From NCBI GenBank assembly GCA_000378025.1, contig KB899087.1:1426001-1490000 (forward strand): a stretch of DNA of 64,000 bases, in the 5' to 3' direction. This document shows, in pieces, positions 8,744 through 18,900 of the stretch (position 1 is its first letter; each line of letters begins with the position of its first letter). The notes under the pieces are model-generated. The model ran no database searches. It was not told where the DNA came from and saw nothing but the letters and a program-made list of their open reading frames with translations. The translations under genes and the position numbers were made by a program. The stretch is from Xanthobacteraceae bacterium 501b. GTDB lineage: Bacteria; Pseudomonadota; Alphaproteobacteria; Rhizobiales; Xanthobacteraceae.

Positions 8744-9409
8744 ATGGCTGATTCTGAGATTAGCATGAGTCTGTCCCGACCATCCCGGAGGGACCTTCTC
8801 TCTGCCGCCCTGGCGACGGTCGGCGGCTCTTCCTTCAACAGTTCGGCTGCAGCCGCACCGCAGGATGGCGGCACGACAGATGCCGCCTTCATCGCGTGGA
8901 AGGCGTGGCGCGCCGCGCATCGGCGCACGCTCGCTCTGTGTCGGAAGCAGCAGCGACTGGAGTCTGAGCTGGTGCGGACGATCGGCTTTCCGCAGGTGGT
9001 TCTTGCTGCAGCCGAGTTGCCCTCGCCGGTACGCATCACCTCCTTGCGCCAGTTTGATGAGCTTTCAGTCGATCTGCCGCCGCTTTGCTCACGGCGCGCC
9101 GAAATCGCCGCAGTTCTGCGCGCGCATCAGCAGCGTTGGGACGACGCGGATCGCGCAATCGGCTACTCCGCCACCCGGCAGGAAGAAGCGTCGGCATCCG
9201 CCGATGAAGAGCGCCTCATCGCGGAGCTGTTTGCAGCGGAAGCAACCTCTCTCAGCACTCTCTCAGCGAAACTCGACGTGCTGATCTCGGTAGGTGCCGA
9301 AGGCGCAGAGGGGCGGCATTTCCCGTGGCCGGAGCTGCGGCGCCTCCGCAGGGATGTTGCGCGATTGGTGCAGTTGCACCCGCAGTATAAGGCCACCTTC
9401 ACTTCTTGA
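8744..9409 (+). CDS. hypothetical protein with Tat-like N-terminus
   Basis: The 221-residue product starts MADSEISMSLSRPSRRDLL and then has the hydrophobic run LSAALATVGG. This resembles a twin-arginine signal (SRRDLL), although the hydrophobic part is short. The rest is strongly helical and charged, with Trp/Arg-rich KAWRAAHRRTLALCRKQQ and a possible coiled coil from about 55 to 215. A second ATG at 8765 would put the RR motif nearer the N-terminus. I recognise no enzymatic motif. The gene lies between the HTH regulator and the methyltransferase and its role is unknown. Confidence 0.6.
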   Translation: MADSEISMSLSRPSRRDLLSAALATVGGSSFNSSAAAAPQDGGTTDAAFIAWKAWRAAHRRTLALCRKQQRLESELVRTIGFPQVVLAAAELPSPVRITSLRQFDELSVDLPPLCSRRAEIAAVLRAHQQRWDDADRAIGYSATRQEEASASADEERLIAELFAAEATSLSTLSAKLDVLISVGAEGAEGRHFPWPELRRLRRDVARLVQLHPQYKATFTS

Positions 9410-9550
9410 AGCGGAGCCTGCGATGCCGGCGCATAAGCAGGACGGGTGCCGATGCACGGTTTGTTTGGTCACGAAGGGTGAAAAGCCTTGGCGAGGCCGC
9501 CAGAACATAATAGGAACGTATTGCATAGATTCTCGTCGGGAGGGCAGGGT

Positions 9551-10912
9551 TTGAGTCGATCGGTTGGGAAGGCCGGGGCGGCAAAGCGCGGTCCGGATTT
9601 GCCTCAAAACTTCTCGGTTGTTGACCTGTTCTGCGGTGCCGGTGGGCTGTCCGAAGGTTTCAGGCAGGCTGGCTTTACCATTCTTGCTGGCAGCGACAAC
9701 GATCCCGACGCCTTGGCGACTTTTGCTCTGAATTTTCCGAGGGCCCAGTCTATTTTGGGCGACCTTCGGCGAGATGCGGTCAAAGCGCAAATTCTTGATC
9801 AAGCTCGCAGGGCTACCGTCCTCGTCGGCGGCCCTCCTTGTCAGGCGTTCTCGCAGGTTCGCAACCACAGCCGATTGATTGATGATCCTCGTAATTCGCT
9901 CTATCGCGAGTTCGTCGACACGTTGCGCACCGCTTTGCCCCCAGCTTTCGTCATGGAGAATGTGACGGGCATGGACCAGATGGGGGTGCGAGAGCAGATT
10001 TTAGCTGACTTGGCACTCGACAGGGAATACGACGTGCAAGCTCAGGTTGTCGATGCGTCTGACTTTGGCGTGCCTCAGACTCGGAAACGTCTGTTGTTTC
10101 GCGGTGTTCGGCGCGGCACTCGTATGTCGCTCCCAGCTCTCAAAGGCTCTGGTGCTACGGACTCCGTGGCGTTGGCACGCTTCACGGGTGATCGCAAACC
10201 GCGTTACCAGCTCGTCGTACAGCAAAACCTCCTGAGCATGACGCTCGCAGACGCCCTAGCGGACACGGAAAATCTAACGGCGGTCACTGCCGCGCAAGCA
10301 ATCTCCGATCTCGCCGGTTTGCCGATGGGACACCGGGCGGACGATCTGAATTGGAGCGACCTCCCGGAACCACAGAGCGCGTATCAGCGCTTGATGCGCA
10401 CGGATGCGCCTGAGCGGCTTGCGAATGTTCAGGTTCCTAGGATTAACAAGGATACTGAACTGCGGTTATGCGGCATTCCTCAGGGCGGAAATCACAGAGA
10501 TCTGCAAGAGGAACTGCTCGATCGCTATCTTACAGGGCAGCGTTGGGGACAGGAAAACGGTAGCGGGAGGCTCTCGCGAAAGCACTTTTATGCGTACCGC
10601 CGCCTCCATCCAGAGCTCTGGGCATGGACGCTGAATACGAAGGCTGATTGCGTGTACCACTACGACGCGCCGCGTGCGCTTTCAGTACGCGAGCTCGCAC
10701 GGCTTCAGTCATTTCCCGATCATTTTGTGTTCACGTCGGATAGGCGTCGAGGCCCGCTAGAAGGTCGGCACGATGGTGGCCCGGCTCACTCCCGTTATCG
10801 ACAAGTTGGAAACGCCGTACCGCCGCTGCTGGCCAAAAGTGTAGCGGAGGGCCTGCTGAAAGAGCTTAATACCTCACGCGATCAAGAGAGGATTCGCGCG
10901 CAGGTAGGATGA
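9551..10912 (+). CDS. DNA (cytosine-5-)-methyltransferase, type II modification enzyme
   Basis: All key C5-methyltransferase motifs are in order. SVVDLFCGAGGLSEGF is motif I (SAM binding), VGGPPCQAFS is motif IV with the nucleophile Cys97 (numbered from 9551), FVMENV is motif VI, FGVPQTRKRLLFRG is motif VIII, and QVGNAVPPLLAKSV is motif X. The region before motif X would recognise the target. The start is uncertain. A TTG at 9551 preceded by GGGAGGG gives 453 residues, and another TTG at 9488 gives 474. The enzyme protects the host from the putative endonuclease encoded 4 nt downstream, and deamination of its product would create the mismatches that the nearby Vsr repairs. Confidence 0.95.
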   Translation: MSRSVGKAGAAKRGPDLPQNFSVVDLFCGAGGLSEGFRQAGFTILAGSDNDPDALATFALNFPRAQSILGDLRRDAVKAQILDQARRATVLVGGPPCQAFSQVRNHSRLIDDPRNSLYREFVDTLRTALPPAFVMENVTGMDQMGVREQILADLALDREYDVQAQVVDASDFGVPQTRKRLLFRGVRRGTRMSLPALKGSGATDSVALARFTGDRKPRYQLVVQQNLLSMTLADALADTENLTAVTAAQAISDLAGLPMGHRADDLNWSDLPEPQSAYQRLMRTDAPERLANVQVPRINKDTELRLCGIPQGGNHRDLQEELLDRYLTGQRWGQENGSGRLSRKHFYAYRRLHPELWAWTLNTKADCVYHYDAPRALSVRELARLQSFPDHFVFTSDRRRGPLEGRHDGGPAHSRYRQVGNAVPPLLAKSVAEGLLKELNTSRDQERIRAQVG

Positions 10913-10916
10913 TGTC

Positions 10917-12023
10917 ATGGCTGAGGGGGATATCCTCCAACCGGAACCAGACGGTACGGCAGGGAAGGAAGCGGTAGACCGCGCATTTGGTGCAGAAAAC
11001 CGTAACCGACTGATAGATAGGTATTTTCAGGCATCGACAGACAAGGTCACGGCGGCGAATGCTTGGCAGCACGTCTATCGATTGTTGCTATGGTCTGACC
11101 CTACAACGGGATTGGCACATTGCTACGAGAGTGACAAATCACAACCAGGCAAGCCGTGGTATGCGCGTTCACTTGCATTCCATGATTGGCTCTGCAGGTC
11201 ACTCGTGGCGGAACCAGGCACCCTAGCCTACGACATCGACTGGCTATTCATAAAGGCGTGCGCGGACTTGGCCGACGTCGTACTGCGCCGCGAAGCGCGG
11301 CAAGCACAAGTCGCCGCCCAGCAGCGGTTGCCTTATGGAGATCGGGGTTTTCCAGAGCCAGGAGCAGATCCCGAGCTTGCGGCAATCATCAAGGAGGCGC
11401 TTGGTCCCTTCTTCGCGACCGAGCCGCCGGCGGATCGTTGGCATACCGTCACGCAGAAGGTACGGCAGTTCTTAGCGGTACAGAACAAGCGCAAGAACCT
11501 CGTTGGCGAAGGCTTTGAGGATGTGCTCGCACAAATTGTTCGGCGTGCCAGTGGGGGAACTGACGAATCGGTTCGCGTCCGGAGCCTCCTTTATGAAATC
11601 CCAGGATTTAATCGTGCCCGGCAAGGAGGCAAGGAGAACAAGGTCGATCTCGCGATACTTCGGCCCACCATGCGGACTCTTGTAACGGCGAAATGGAGTG
11701 TTCGGGCGGACCGCGAGAAGCAGTTCCCAACGGAGTATGATGAATATATCAATGCTGAATCAGAGAATCAGAAGTTTCAATATGTATTTGTCACAAACGA
11801 GTTTGATCCTGCGCGATTAATGCGTGCATGTGAGAGTCTTTACAGAAACAATCCAATGTTCGATCACGTAGTGCACATAAGCACCGACGCTGTACAAGCG
11901 ACCTATGGAGAACTGGCCGGATCGCGTAATGCTGCAAATTCGCGCCGTCGGGTTGTTGAACACATTGAGCGTGGACGTTTGATTAGTTTGGAGCAATGGC
12001 TATCGACATTGGTTACCCAGTAA
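10917..12023 (+). CDS. putative type II restriction endonuclease
   Basis: The 368-residue protein starts 4 nt after the methyltransferase stop and lies before vsr, the classic place for the cognate nuclease. A possible PD-(D/E)xK-like core is ENKVDLAILRP followed by TLVTAKWSVRADREKQF, giving Asp244 and Lys259 as candidate metal/catalytic residues, with Glu240 nearby. The last position before x-Lys is Thr, which is not canonical. The rest is unrecognised. Base composition in the second half (for example around 11,740-11,900) is clearly more AT-rich than the surrounding genes, suggesting recent transfer. The assignment rests mainly on gene order; the recognition sequence cannot be predicted. 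Confidence 0.65.
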   Translation: MAEGDILQPEPDGTAGKEAVDRAFGAENRNRLIDRYFQASTDKVTAANAWQHVYRLLLWSDPTTGLAHCYESDKSQPGKPWYARSLAFHDWLCRSLVAEPGTLAYDIDWLFIKACADLADVVLRREARQAQVAAQQRLPYGDRGFPEPGADPELAAIIKEALGPFFATEPPADRWHTVTQKVRQFLAVQNKRKNLVGEGFEDVLAQIVRRASGGTDESVRVRSLLYEIPGFNRARQGGKENKVDLAILRPTMRTLVTAKWSVRADREKQFPTEYDEYINAESENQKFQYVFVTNEFDPARLMRACESLYRNNPMFDHVVHISTDAVQATYGELAGSRNAANSRRRVVEHIERGRLISLEQWLSTLVTQ

Positions 12024-12054
12024 ACGCGCGGGATAGCAACAGCCTTGACGAGAG

Positions 12055-12462
12055 ATGGATAAGCTCGACCTAAGTCGCCGTAGCGCCAATATGCGCGCCA
12101 TTCGTTCCAAAGACACAAAGCCAGAATTGATGGTTAGAAGGGCGCTGCGCGCATTAGGGTTCACAGGTTACCGTCTACATCGCAAGGATCTACCGGGTAA
12201 GCCGGACATCGCATTCATAGGAAAAACGAAAGCGATTTTCGTTCATGGGTGCTTCTGGCATGGACACGATTGCCGTGAAGGCGCACGGACGACACGTTCC
12301 AATCAACACTATTGGATACCAAAGATATCAGGAAATCGAGAGCGCGATGCGCGCCACGCTAGAGATTTAGTCGAAAGGGGCTGGAAGGTTTTGATAATTT
12401 GGGAATGTGAAGTCGGCAAAGACGACCTAACACGGCGCCTCAAAGCTTTTATTTGTGATTAA
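12055..12462 (+). CDS. vsr: very short patch repair endonuclease
   Basis: The 135-residue protein is a textbook Vsr. It opens with SRRSANMRAIRSKDTKPEL and has the catalytic Asp51 in LPGKPDIAF. IFVHGCFWHGHDC gives His64, Cys66, Trp68, His69, His71 and Cys73, the metal-site and catalytic residues at the same positions I recall for the E. coli enzyme. It nicks next to T:G mismatches that arise when 5-methylcytosine deaminates. Its presence behind a C5-methyltransferase is the expected partnership and implies that mutation at methylated sites is being controlled. Confidence 0.97.
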   Translation: MDKLDLSRRSANMRAIRSKDTKPELMVRRALRALGFTGYRLHRKDLPGKPDIAFIGKTKAIFVHGCFWHGHDCREGARTTRSNQHYWIPKISGNRERDARHARDLVERGWKVLIIWECEVGKDDLTRRLKAFICD

Positions 12463-12466
12463 GACA

Positions 12467-12490
12467 GCGCCGCAGGCGGCGCGATCTTTG
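12467..12490 (+). terminator. weak hairpin after vsr
   Basis: A perfect 6-bp GC stem (GCGCCG / CGGCGC, loop CAGG) begins 5 nt after the vsr stop and is followed by gatctttg. The run of T is short, so termination efficiency is uncertain. Confidence 0.4.
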
Positions 12491-12652
12491 TTGTCGATAT
12501 GCTCGCTCACCTACGGCCGTCAACACAGGGCGGGAACGGCGCTCAACCTGTTTCCAGGCGGCTGCTAAACCAATTCAATTTCAACAACATACGTGTTCAT
12601 ATTTTCACTCTGATCGGCGCGCCAGGCTTTTTGAATGTCCGCATGTCGTTGG

Positions 12653-12677
12653 TTGCGTCAGATAATCACTGACGCAA
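12653..12677. repeat. 9-bp perfect inverted repeat with 7-nt spacer
   Basis: TTGCGTCAG and CTGACGCAA pair perfectly across ATAATCA. It may be the 3' hairpin of the minus-strand autotransporter transcript, an operator, or a recombination relic at the island edge. There is no T-run on either side. Confidence 0.45.
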
Positions 12678-12921
12678 ATCCAAGCATGACTCCCAAATGA
12701 GTCCCAGAAATGTGTACCCGCGGGCGCGTCTCGGCTGTGTCGGAGCGACTCAGCGTCGTCAGTGATCGTGTTCGCGAAGGCGTCTGAGATTCGACGCGCG
12801 GTTCCGTTCGCGCGTCTCGTTTCGCTCACACGGCCTCACCTGCGGCATTCCTCGGCCGCACCCGGACGAACATGTCGACGACACTTCTCACGGGCCCCTC
12901 AGCCAGCGGGCCATGCGGCGG

Positions 12922-15900
12922 TCAGAATCGGACCTGCAATTGACCGGAGACGACACTCTGCTGGGCGCTTGAGGCGAGTTGGCCATCGTATTTCACCCCG
13001 AGCCGCGTGTTTGGGTCGACCTCATAGGACAGCCCGCCGCCGAAGACGAAGGTGTCTGTTGCAATTGGCGCGCCGTCGATGGTGAAGGGCGCGGAGCCGC
13101 TGGCGAAACTCATGACGGCTGCCGGAACGGTGTCGCCAAAGGCATGCTGCCAGCCGAGGGTGAAGCTGGTGGTGAACGCAACGCCGTTCACCTCAATGTC
13201 GCGGCCGCCGCGCAGCCCCAGCGTGGAGTAGAGCGTATCCATGGCGCCGGCGTTCACCGCCAGCGCCGAGGTCGAACCGATCTCGGCCGTGTTCCAGCCA
13301 TCAAGGTGCAGATAGGCAAGGCCGATAAAGGGTTCCAGATCGACGGGGCCGACAGACAATCCATAGCCGAGCTCGCCAAAGACCTGCGCCGAGCTCGCGG
13401 TCACGTCGCTGCTGTTCGTGCCGTCATAGCCGGCAAAGGCGACCGTGCGCGACATCGACATGTCGTGCCACGCATAGCCCGCCCCCAGCCGCAGGGCGAG
13501 CGCCCCTAGCTGCGTGGCGCTGTAAAGACCGAGTTCGTAATTATCCATCGAGCCGGACGACACGCGGTCGGAAACGTCAAACCAGGAGCGGCTGTAGCCG
13601 CCATAGGCGCCGAGCCGCCAGTCCTCGGTGAACGCCGCATCGAAGCCGCCAACGAAGCCGCCGATCGTGTCCGAGACCGCCGCCGCGTTGCCGTTGGACG
13701 CGATGTCGCCCTGGGCGCCAAAGCCCTGCATCCACATGACGGCCGCGACATCGGCGCCGAAACCAGCCGTCTGCGGCCCGTTCGCCGCATAGGCGAGAGG
13801 CGCCCCGTTCGTCCCGACCGAGGCCTGCCGCAGCCGGTCGATGACCGCCTCGCGCGTGAACACGGACTGCTGCTGGATCACCGATGCCGTTGTGGCGTAG
13901 ATCTCGCCGGACAGGGCGTCGAAGGCTAAAAAGGCCTCCGATTTCAACTGCGAAGCGACGGCATCATAGACCTCGTTGCCGGCCCCGAGCGACTCGATGC
14001 CGTTCGCCGTCGAGAACTGGTTGAAGGTGTGCGCCTCCCGCCAGAAGGGAATGTCCTTGCGCACGATGTTCAGGATGACCGCGTCGTCTTCATAGTCCGG
14101 CAGGATGTCCAGAAAGGCGAAATTGGTCGTCACCGTGCCGAACACCCCGTGAACACCCTCGGTGGCGGTGAGGACGGTGTAGCTGGTGTAGTTTGCGTAG
14201 GAGCCACGCTCGGCATGCACGTCGAGCGTCGTGCCGGCGTCGATGCCGACCTCGCCATTGACGGCGATCAGGTCGTTGCCGTTGCCCGCGGTGATGTCCG
14301 CCCGGTAGGTCGAGCCGCTGGAAAGGGTCATCTTGCCATTGATCTCAAGCGTTCCCGGCGAATAGCCCGGCGAGACGGTGCCCCCATCGAGGACATCAAG
14401 CAGACCGATGCTGCCGGTGCCGCTGAGGACGCCCCTCGCGCCGATGCTGAAATTGGCGTCTGTCTCGGTGTCGCGCTTGAGAATGACATGCGCGTCTTTG
14501 GTCTGGATGAGGCCCGCATAGGTCGAGCCCACGAAGTCGACCGTGCCGCCTCCCTCCAGGATCACCTGGCCGGTGCCACTGAGGTCGACCGGGAAGGTAT
14601 AGCGCCCCGCAAGGTCGTAGATGAGCGTGCCGCTGTTGACGATCGGGCCGCTGACCCAACCGGCCGTGCCACCATCGCCGATCTGCAGCGTGCCGCTATC
14701 AATGGTCGTGCCGCCGGTGTGGAAGGCAGTCCCGGTGACGACCAGCTTCCCCACCCCCTTGACGGTCAGACTGCCGGTGCCGCCGATATCATCGGCGAAG
14801 GTGCCGGCGGCGGACTGGTCGAAGACCAGCGCACCGTTGTCGAGCACGTCGCCGCGAATGGAGGCGGTGGTGCCGACGACCGTACCGGCATGAATGATGA
14901 GGCCGCCATAGGCATTGGCGCCGTTCAAGGTGAGCCGTCCCTCGCCGGTTTTGGTCAACACGCCCGTACCCGTCACCCTGCCGGACACCGCGAGGAAGCG
15001 GTCGCCCGTCACCTCGATGACCGCGCCGGCCGCGCTGAGGGCGACGTCGCGCGCGGTACTGAAGCTGTGCAGCACCTTCAGCGCCGCGCCGTCCAGCGAC
15101 AGCGCGGTGCCGGCCTTGCCCAGGCTCTCATCGGCATGCACCGCCAGCGTCGCGCCCGACACTGAGGTGCCGCCCGCATAGGTGTTGATGCCACCGAGTT
15201 CCAGCGTGCCGCCGCCGGCGAGAAGCAGCCCGCCATCGCCGCCCACCCTGCCGGTGAGTGTCAGCGTAATGCCCGTGCCGACACTGAACCCGCCACTACC
15301 GGTGAGCGTCACCGCCCGCGCGCTGGCGAAGGAGGCCGTGGGCGCCAGAACGCCGCCCGCGAGGGTGAGGGAGCCGGCCGCTGCACCGAGATTGCCGTCG
15401 GAAGCGACCTGCAGCGTGGCGCCCGAACCGACGCTCGTGCCGCCGGCATAGGTGTTGGCGCCGGTGAGCGTGAGCGTGCCCGCGCCATATTGCGCCACCG
15501 TGCCGCTGCCGGAAATGACGCCGCCAAAGGTGACCGCGTCGGCGCGGTTGAAGGCGAGCGTCCCGTCATTGACCACGTTGCCGGTGATCGCTCCCGACGT
15601 GCCGCCATTGCCGAGCACCAGCGTGCCGGCGGCGATGCGCGTGCCGCCGGTGTAGCTGCCCGTCCCGGTCAGCACCAGCGCGCCCGTGCCGGCCTGCACC
15701 AGCGTGCCCGCGCCCGAAATGGCGCCGGCATAGACAATGTTGTCGGAGCGGTTGAAGACCAGCGTGCCCGCATTCGCGACATTGCCGGAGATCGTCCCGG
15801 AGGTTCCGCCGTCGCCGACCTGCAGCGTGCCGGCTTCCACGACGGTGTTGCCGCCATAGCCGTTGCTGCCCGTCAGCACGAGCGTCCCGAGGCCGCTCTT

Positions 15901-18900
15901 GGTGAAGTCGCCCGTCCCGCCAAGGACGCCGGACAAGGTGAACACCGCCGCATCGGCGACGCGGATTGTGCCGCCGCCGACAAGTGCCACGGTGCGCGCG
16001 CTGGCAAAGCCCTGTTCGGCGGCCAGCGTGCCGCCGGCGAGCGTGATCCCGCCGCTCAATGCCCCAAGGGCGGAATCGGCGGTGACGTGAATGGCGCTGC
16101 CGGCGCCGATGCCGGTCCCCCCGGCGTAGCTGTTGTCGCCCATCAGGATCAGAGCGCCGGGGCCGACCTGCACCACGCTGCCACTGCCCGAGATGACGTT
16201 GTCGAACCGCGTTTCGTCGGAGCGGGCGAAAACCAGTGTGCCATTGTCGACGATCGGGCCGGAGATCCGGCCTGTCGTGCCGCCATTGCCGATCTGAACC
16301 GTGCCCTGGTCGATCCGCACCCCACCGATGGCGTCGACATCGCCCGTCACAACCAGCGTGCCGGTGCCTGCCTGCACCACCGTCCCCTGCCCTGAAACGT
16401 GGTTGCTGAAGCCGAAATCGTCGCTGCGGTTGAAGGCAAGGGTCGCATCATTGACGATCGCGCCGCGGATCGAGCCCGTGGTGCCGCCATTGCCCAGCTG
16501 CAGAACGCCGGAGTGGATCGTCGTCGTGCCTTCATAGTTGTTGTCGGCGGCAAGGATCAGCGTGCCGTCGTCCCGTTTCGTCAGGCCGCCATCGCCACTC
16601 ACCGCGGAGGTCAGCTGCAGCGTCGTCCCAGTGGCGACGTTGAGCGTGCCGCCTCCCACTAGACCGACAGCGCGGGAGGTGGTGAAGCTCGCCGTGGTGG
16701 CGAGCGTGCCCTTCTCGATCACCAGCGGACCGGACACCTGCCCGAGATTGGCATCGGCGCTGACTTCAAGCGTACCGACCGAGACCAGCGTGCCGCCCGC
16801 ATAGCTATTGGTGCCGGAGAGGACCAGCGTGCCGCTGCCGACCTGCGCCACGCCTCCCGTGCCGCTTATACCGCCCGCGAAGGTGATGACGTCGGAGCGG
16901 TAGAACGACAGACTACCATTATTGGTGACATTGCCGGCGATGCTGCCCGAGGTGCCGCCATTGCCGACGACGATCCCGCCAGCGGCAAGGGTGGTGCCGC
17001 CGGAATAGACGTTGGTGCCGGTGAGGACGAGCGTGCCCACCCCCTGCTTCACCAGCCCGCCCGTGCCGGTGATGGTGCCGGAGAACGTGGAACTGCTGGC
17101 GTCGTAACCCACCTGCAGCGTGTAGCTCTGCAGGTTCACCGCGCCGCTGCCTGCGAGCGAACCGATGCCTTCGTTCGCATCCAGCTGAAGCGTGCCCGCG
17201 GCCTCGATCCGCACGGCGGAGGCATCTGGAAGCGCCGCACCGCCTTGGGCCTCCAGCGTGCCCTCGGCGATCACCGTCGCGCCGCCATAGGTGTTGCTGC
17301 CGCTCAGTACGAGCGTGCCGAGCCCTTCCTTGCGCAGGCTGCCGGTGCCGGAGATGGTTCCGGAGAGGCCCAGCGTTTCGCCTGATGCCGTCTTCAGGCT
17401 ACCGAAGCCCTCCAGCACCACCGCGCTGCCGAGAGTGAAGGAGCCGGTCGTCGCCAGCCCGCCGTCGGAAAGGGTGAGCACATTGCCGGCATCGCCCAGC
17501 GCCGATGCGCTGGCGACGCTGAGAAAGCCGCCGGAAACCTTGGTGCCACCGACATAGCTGTTGCTGCCGGTGAGGATGAGCGTGCCGGTGCCGATCTTCT
17601 CGATGCCGCCCGTGCCGCTGATCGGCGCGCTGATCGTCGCGGTGACGTCATGCCCCTCCACCCACAGCACGCCGCCGCCATCGACATGCAGGCTCGAAGC
17701 CGGCTCCGTGCCGTCGGCCTGGAGAACATAGCCGTCGGTGACAAATTCCAGCTTCTGGAAGGTCTGCTCGCCGTGAATCGTGACCGTGCCGGCGGTGCCG
17801 GTGAAGACGCCGGTCTGCCCGCCCCACGGGATCGTGTCGCCGCTGGAAGCGAGGTACCAGGTGTCACCGGTGGACGACCAGGTGCCCGAGCCGCCAAAGC
17901 TGGTGCCGTTGTCGGTAGTCCAGATCTGCAGCGGGCTGGCATCGCGAAGGAGCAGGTTCACGTGGCCGGGATTGCCGGTCTCGATGGTGCCGGTATAGGA
18001 GGCGGAATCGACAAGGCCCGACAGGTCGACCGAGGCGAAGCTGCCGCTGTTGGTGCCGGTATAGGTGAAGACGCGGTAGATGCCGGCGCCGTGCACGGCC
18101 TCGCCGGACACGCTCAGCGTGCCACCAAGCGCGAGATCGCCCGTCACCTCGGCGACGCCAGTATTGCCCGCCGCGCCCAGCGCCAGCGCGATATCGGCCG
18201 CATTGGCGAGGGTGAGCGAACCGGTGACGAGGGCGATGTGCTGGGGGTTGGGCTGGCCCGTCACGCCGCCGGCCAGCGTGCCGCCGGCCAGCACCGACAC
18301 CGTGCCGGCGATGGTGCCGAAGCCCTGCAGCGTACCGCTATCCGCGACGCTGACCGAAGAGGTGGCCAGCGTGGCGCCGTAGAGGGCCAGCGTGCCGCTC
18401 GTCACCGACGTGCCGCCGGTAAAGCTGCTGGCGCCCGACAATGCGAGTTCGCCGGCGCCGATCTTCGTCAGTCCGCCGCTGCCACTGAAGGCGCCGGCCA
18501 GTGTCAGCACGGTGCCAGGCGCGACATCGAACGTGCCGTTGCCGGAACCCAGCGTCACGTTTCGCGCGGAGGTGAAGCTGGCCGTGGTGATGAGCTTGCC
18601 GCCATCGAGCGTGAGCCCGCCAATGGCTGCGCCGAGATTGCTGTCGGCCGACACCGCCACCGTGCCGCCGGACACAAGTGTGCCGCCGGTGTAGCTGTTG
18701 GCGCCACTCAGCACGAGCACGCCGTCGCCGGACTTGGTCAGCTGCGAGGTCGAAGTCTCGCCAATGGCGCCGCTCAGGGTCAGCGTTTGGCCCGAGGCAA
18801 CGTCTATGCCGCCGGCCCCGCCGAGCACGACCTCGCGCGCGCTGCTGAAGGAGCCGGTCGCGGCCAGCGTGCCATTGGCGAGGCTGATGCCGCCATCCCC

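Larger units (their letters stand above)
12463..12921. other. 459-nt intergenic stretch between vsr and the autotransporter gene
   Basis: Both flanking genes converge here, so terminators are expected. Besides the hairpin just after vsr, the stretch has a 9-bp perfect inverted repeat (TTGCGTCAG at 12,653-12,661 and CTGACGCAA at 12,669-12,677). Composition changes from AT-rich on the island side to GC-rich towards the autotransporter. No convincing gene was found; minus-strand frames such as 12,605-12,829 lack motifs. Confidence 0.5.

Noticed and set aside
9423-9554. 43-codon frame with a CxCxxC motif before the methyltransferase
   Set aside because: It overlaps the likely methyltransferase start region, has a poor ribosome site, and is too short to support without conservation data.
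12605-12829. 74-codon minus-strand frame between vsr and the autotransporter
   Set aside because: No motif, low-complexity composition, and it spans the perfect inverted repeat; more likely non-coding.
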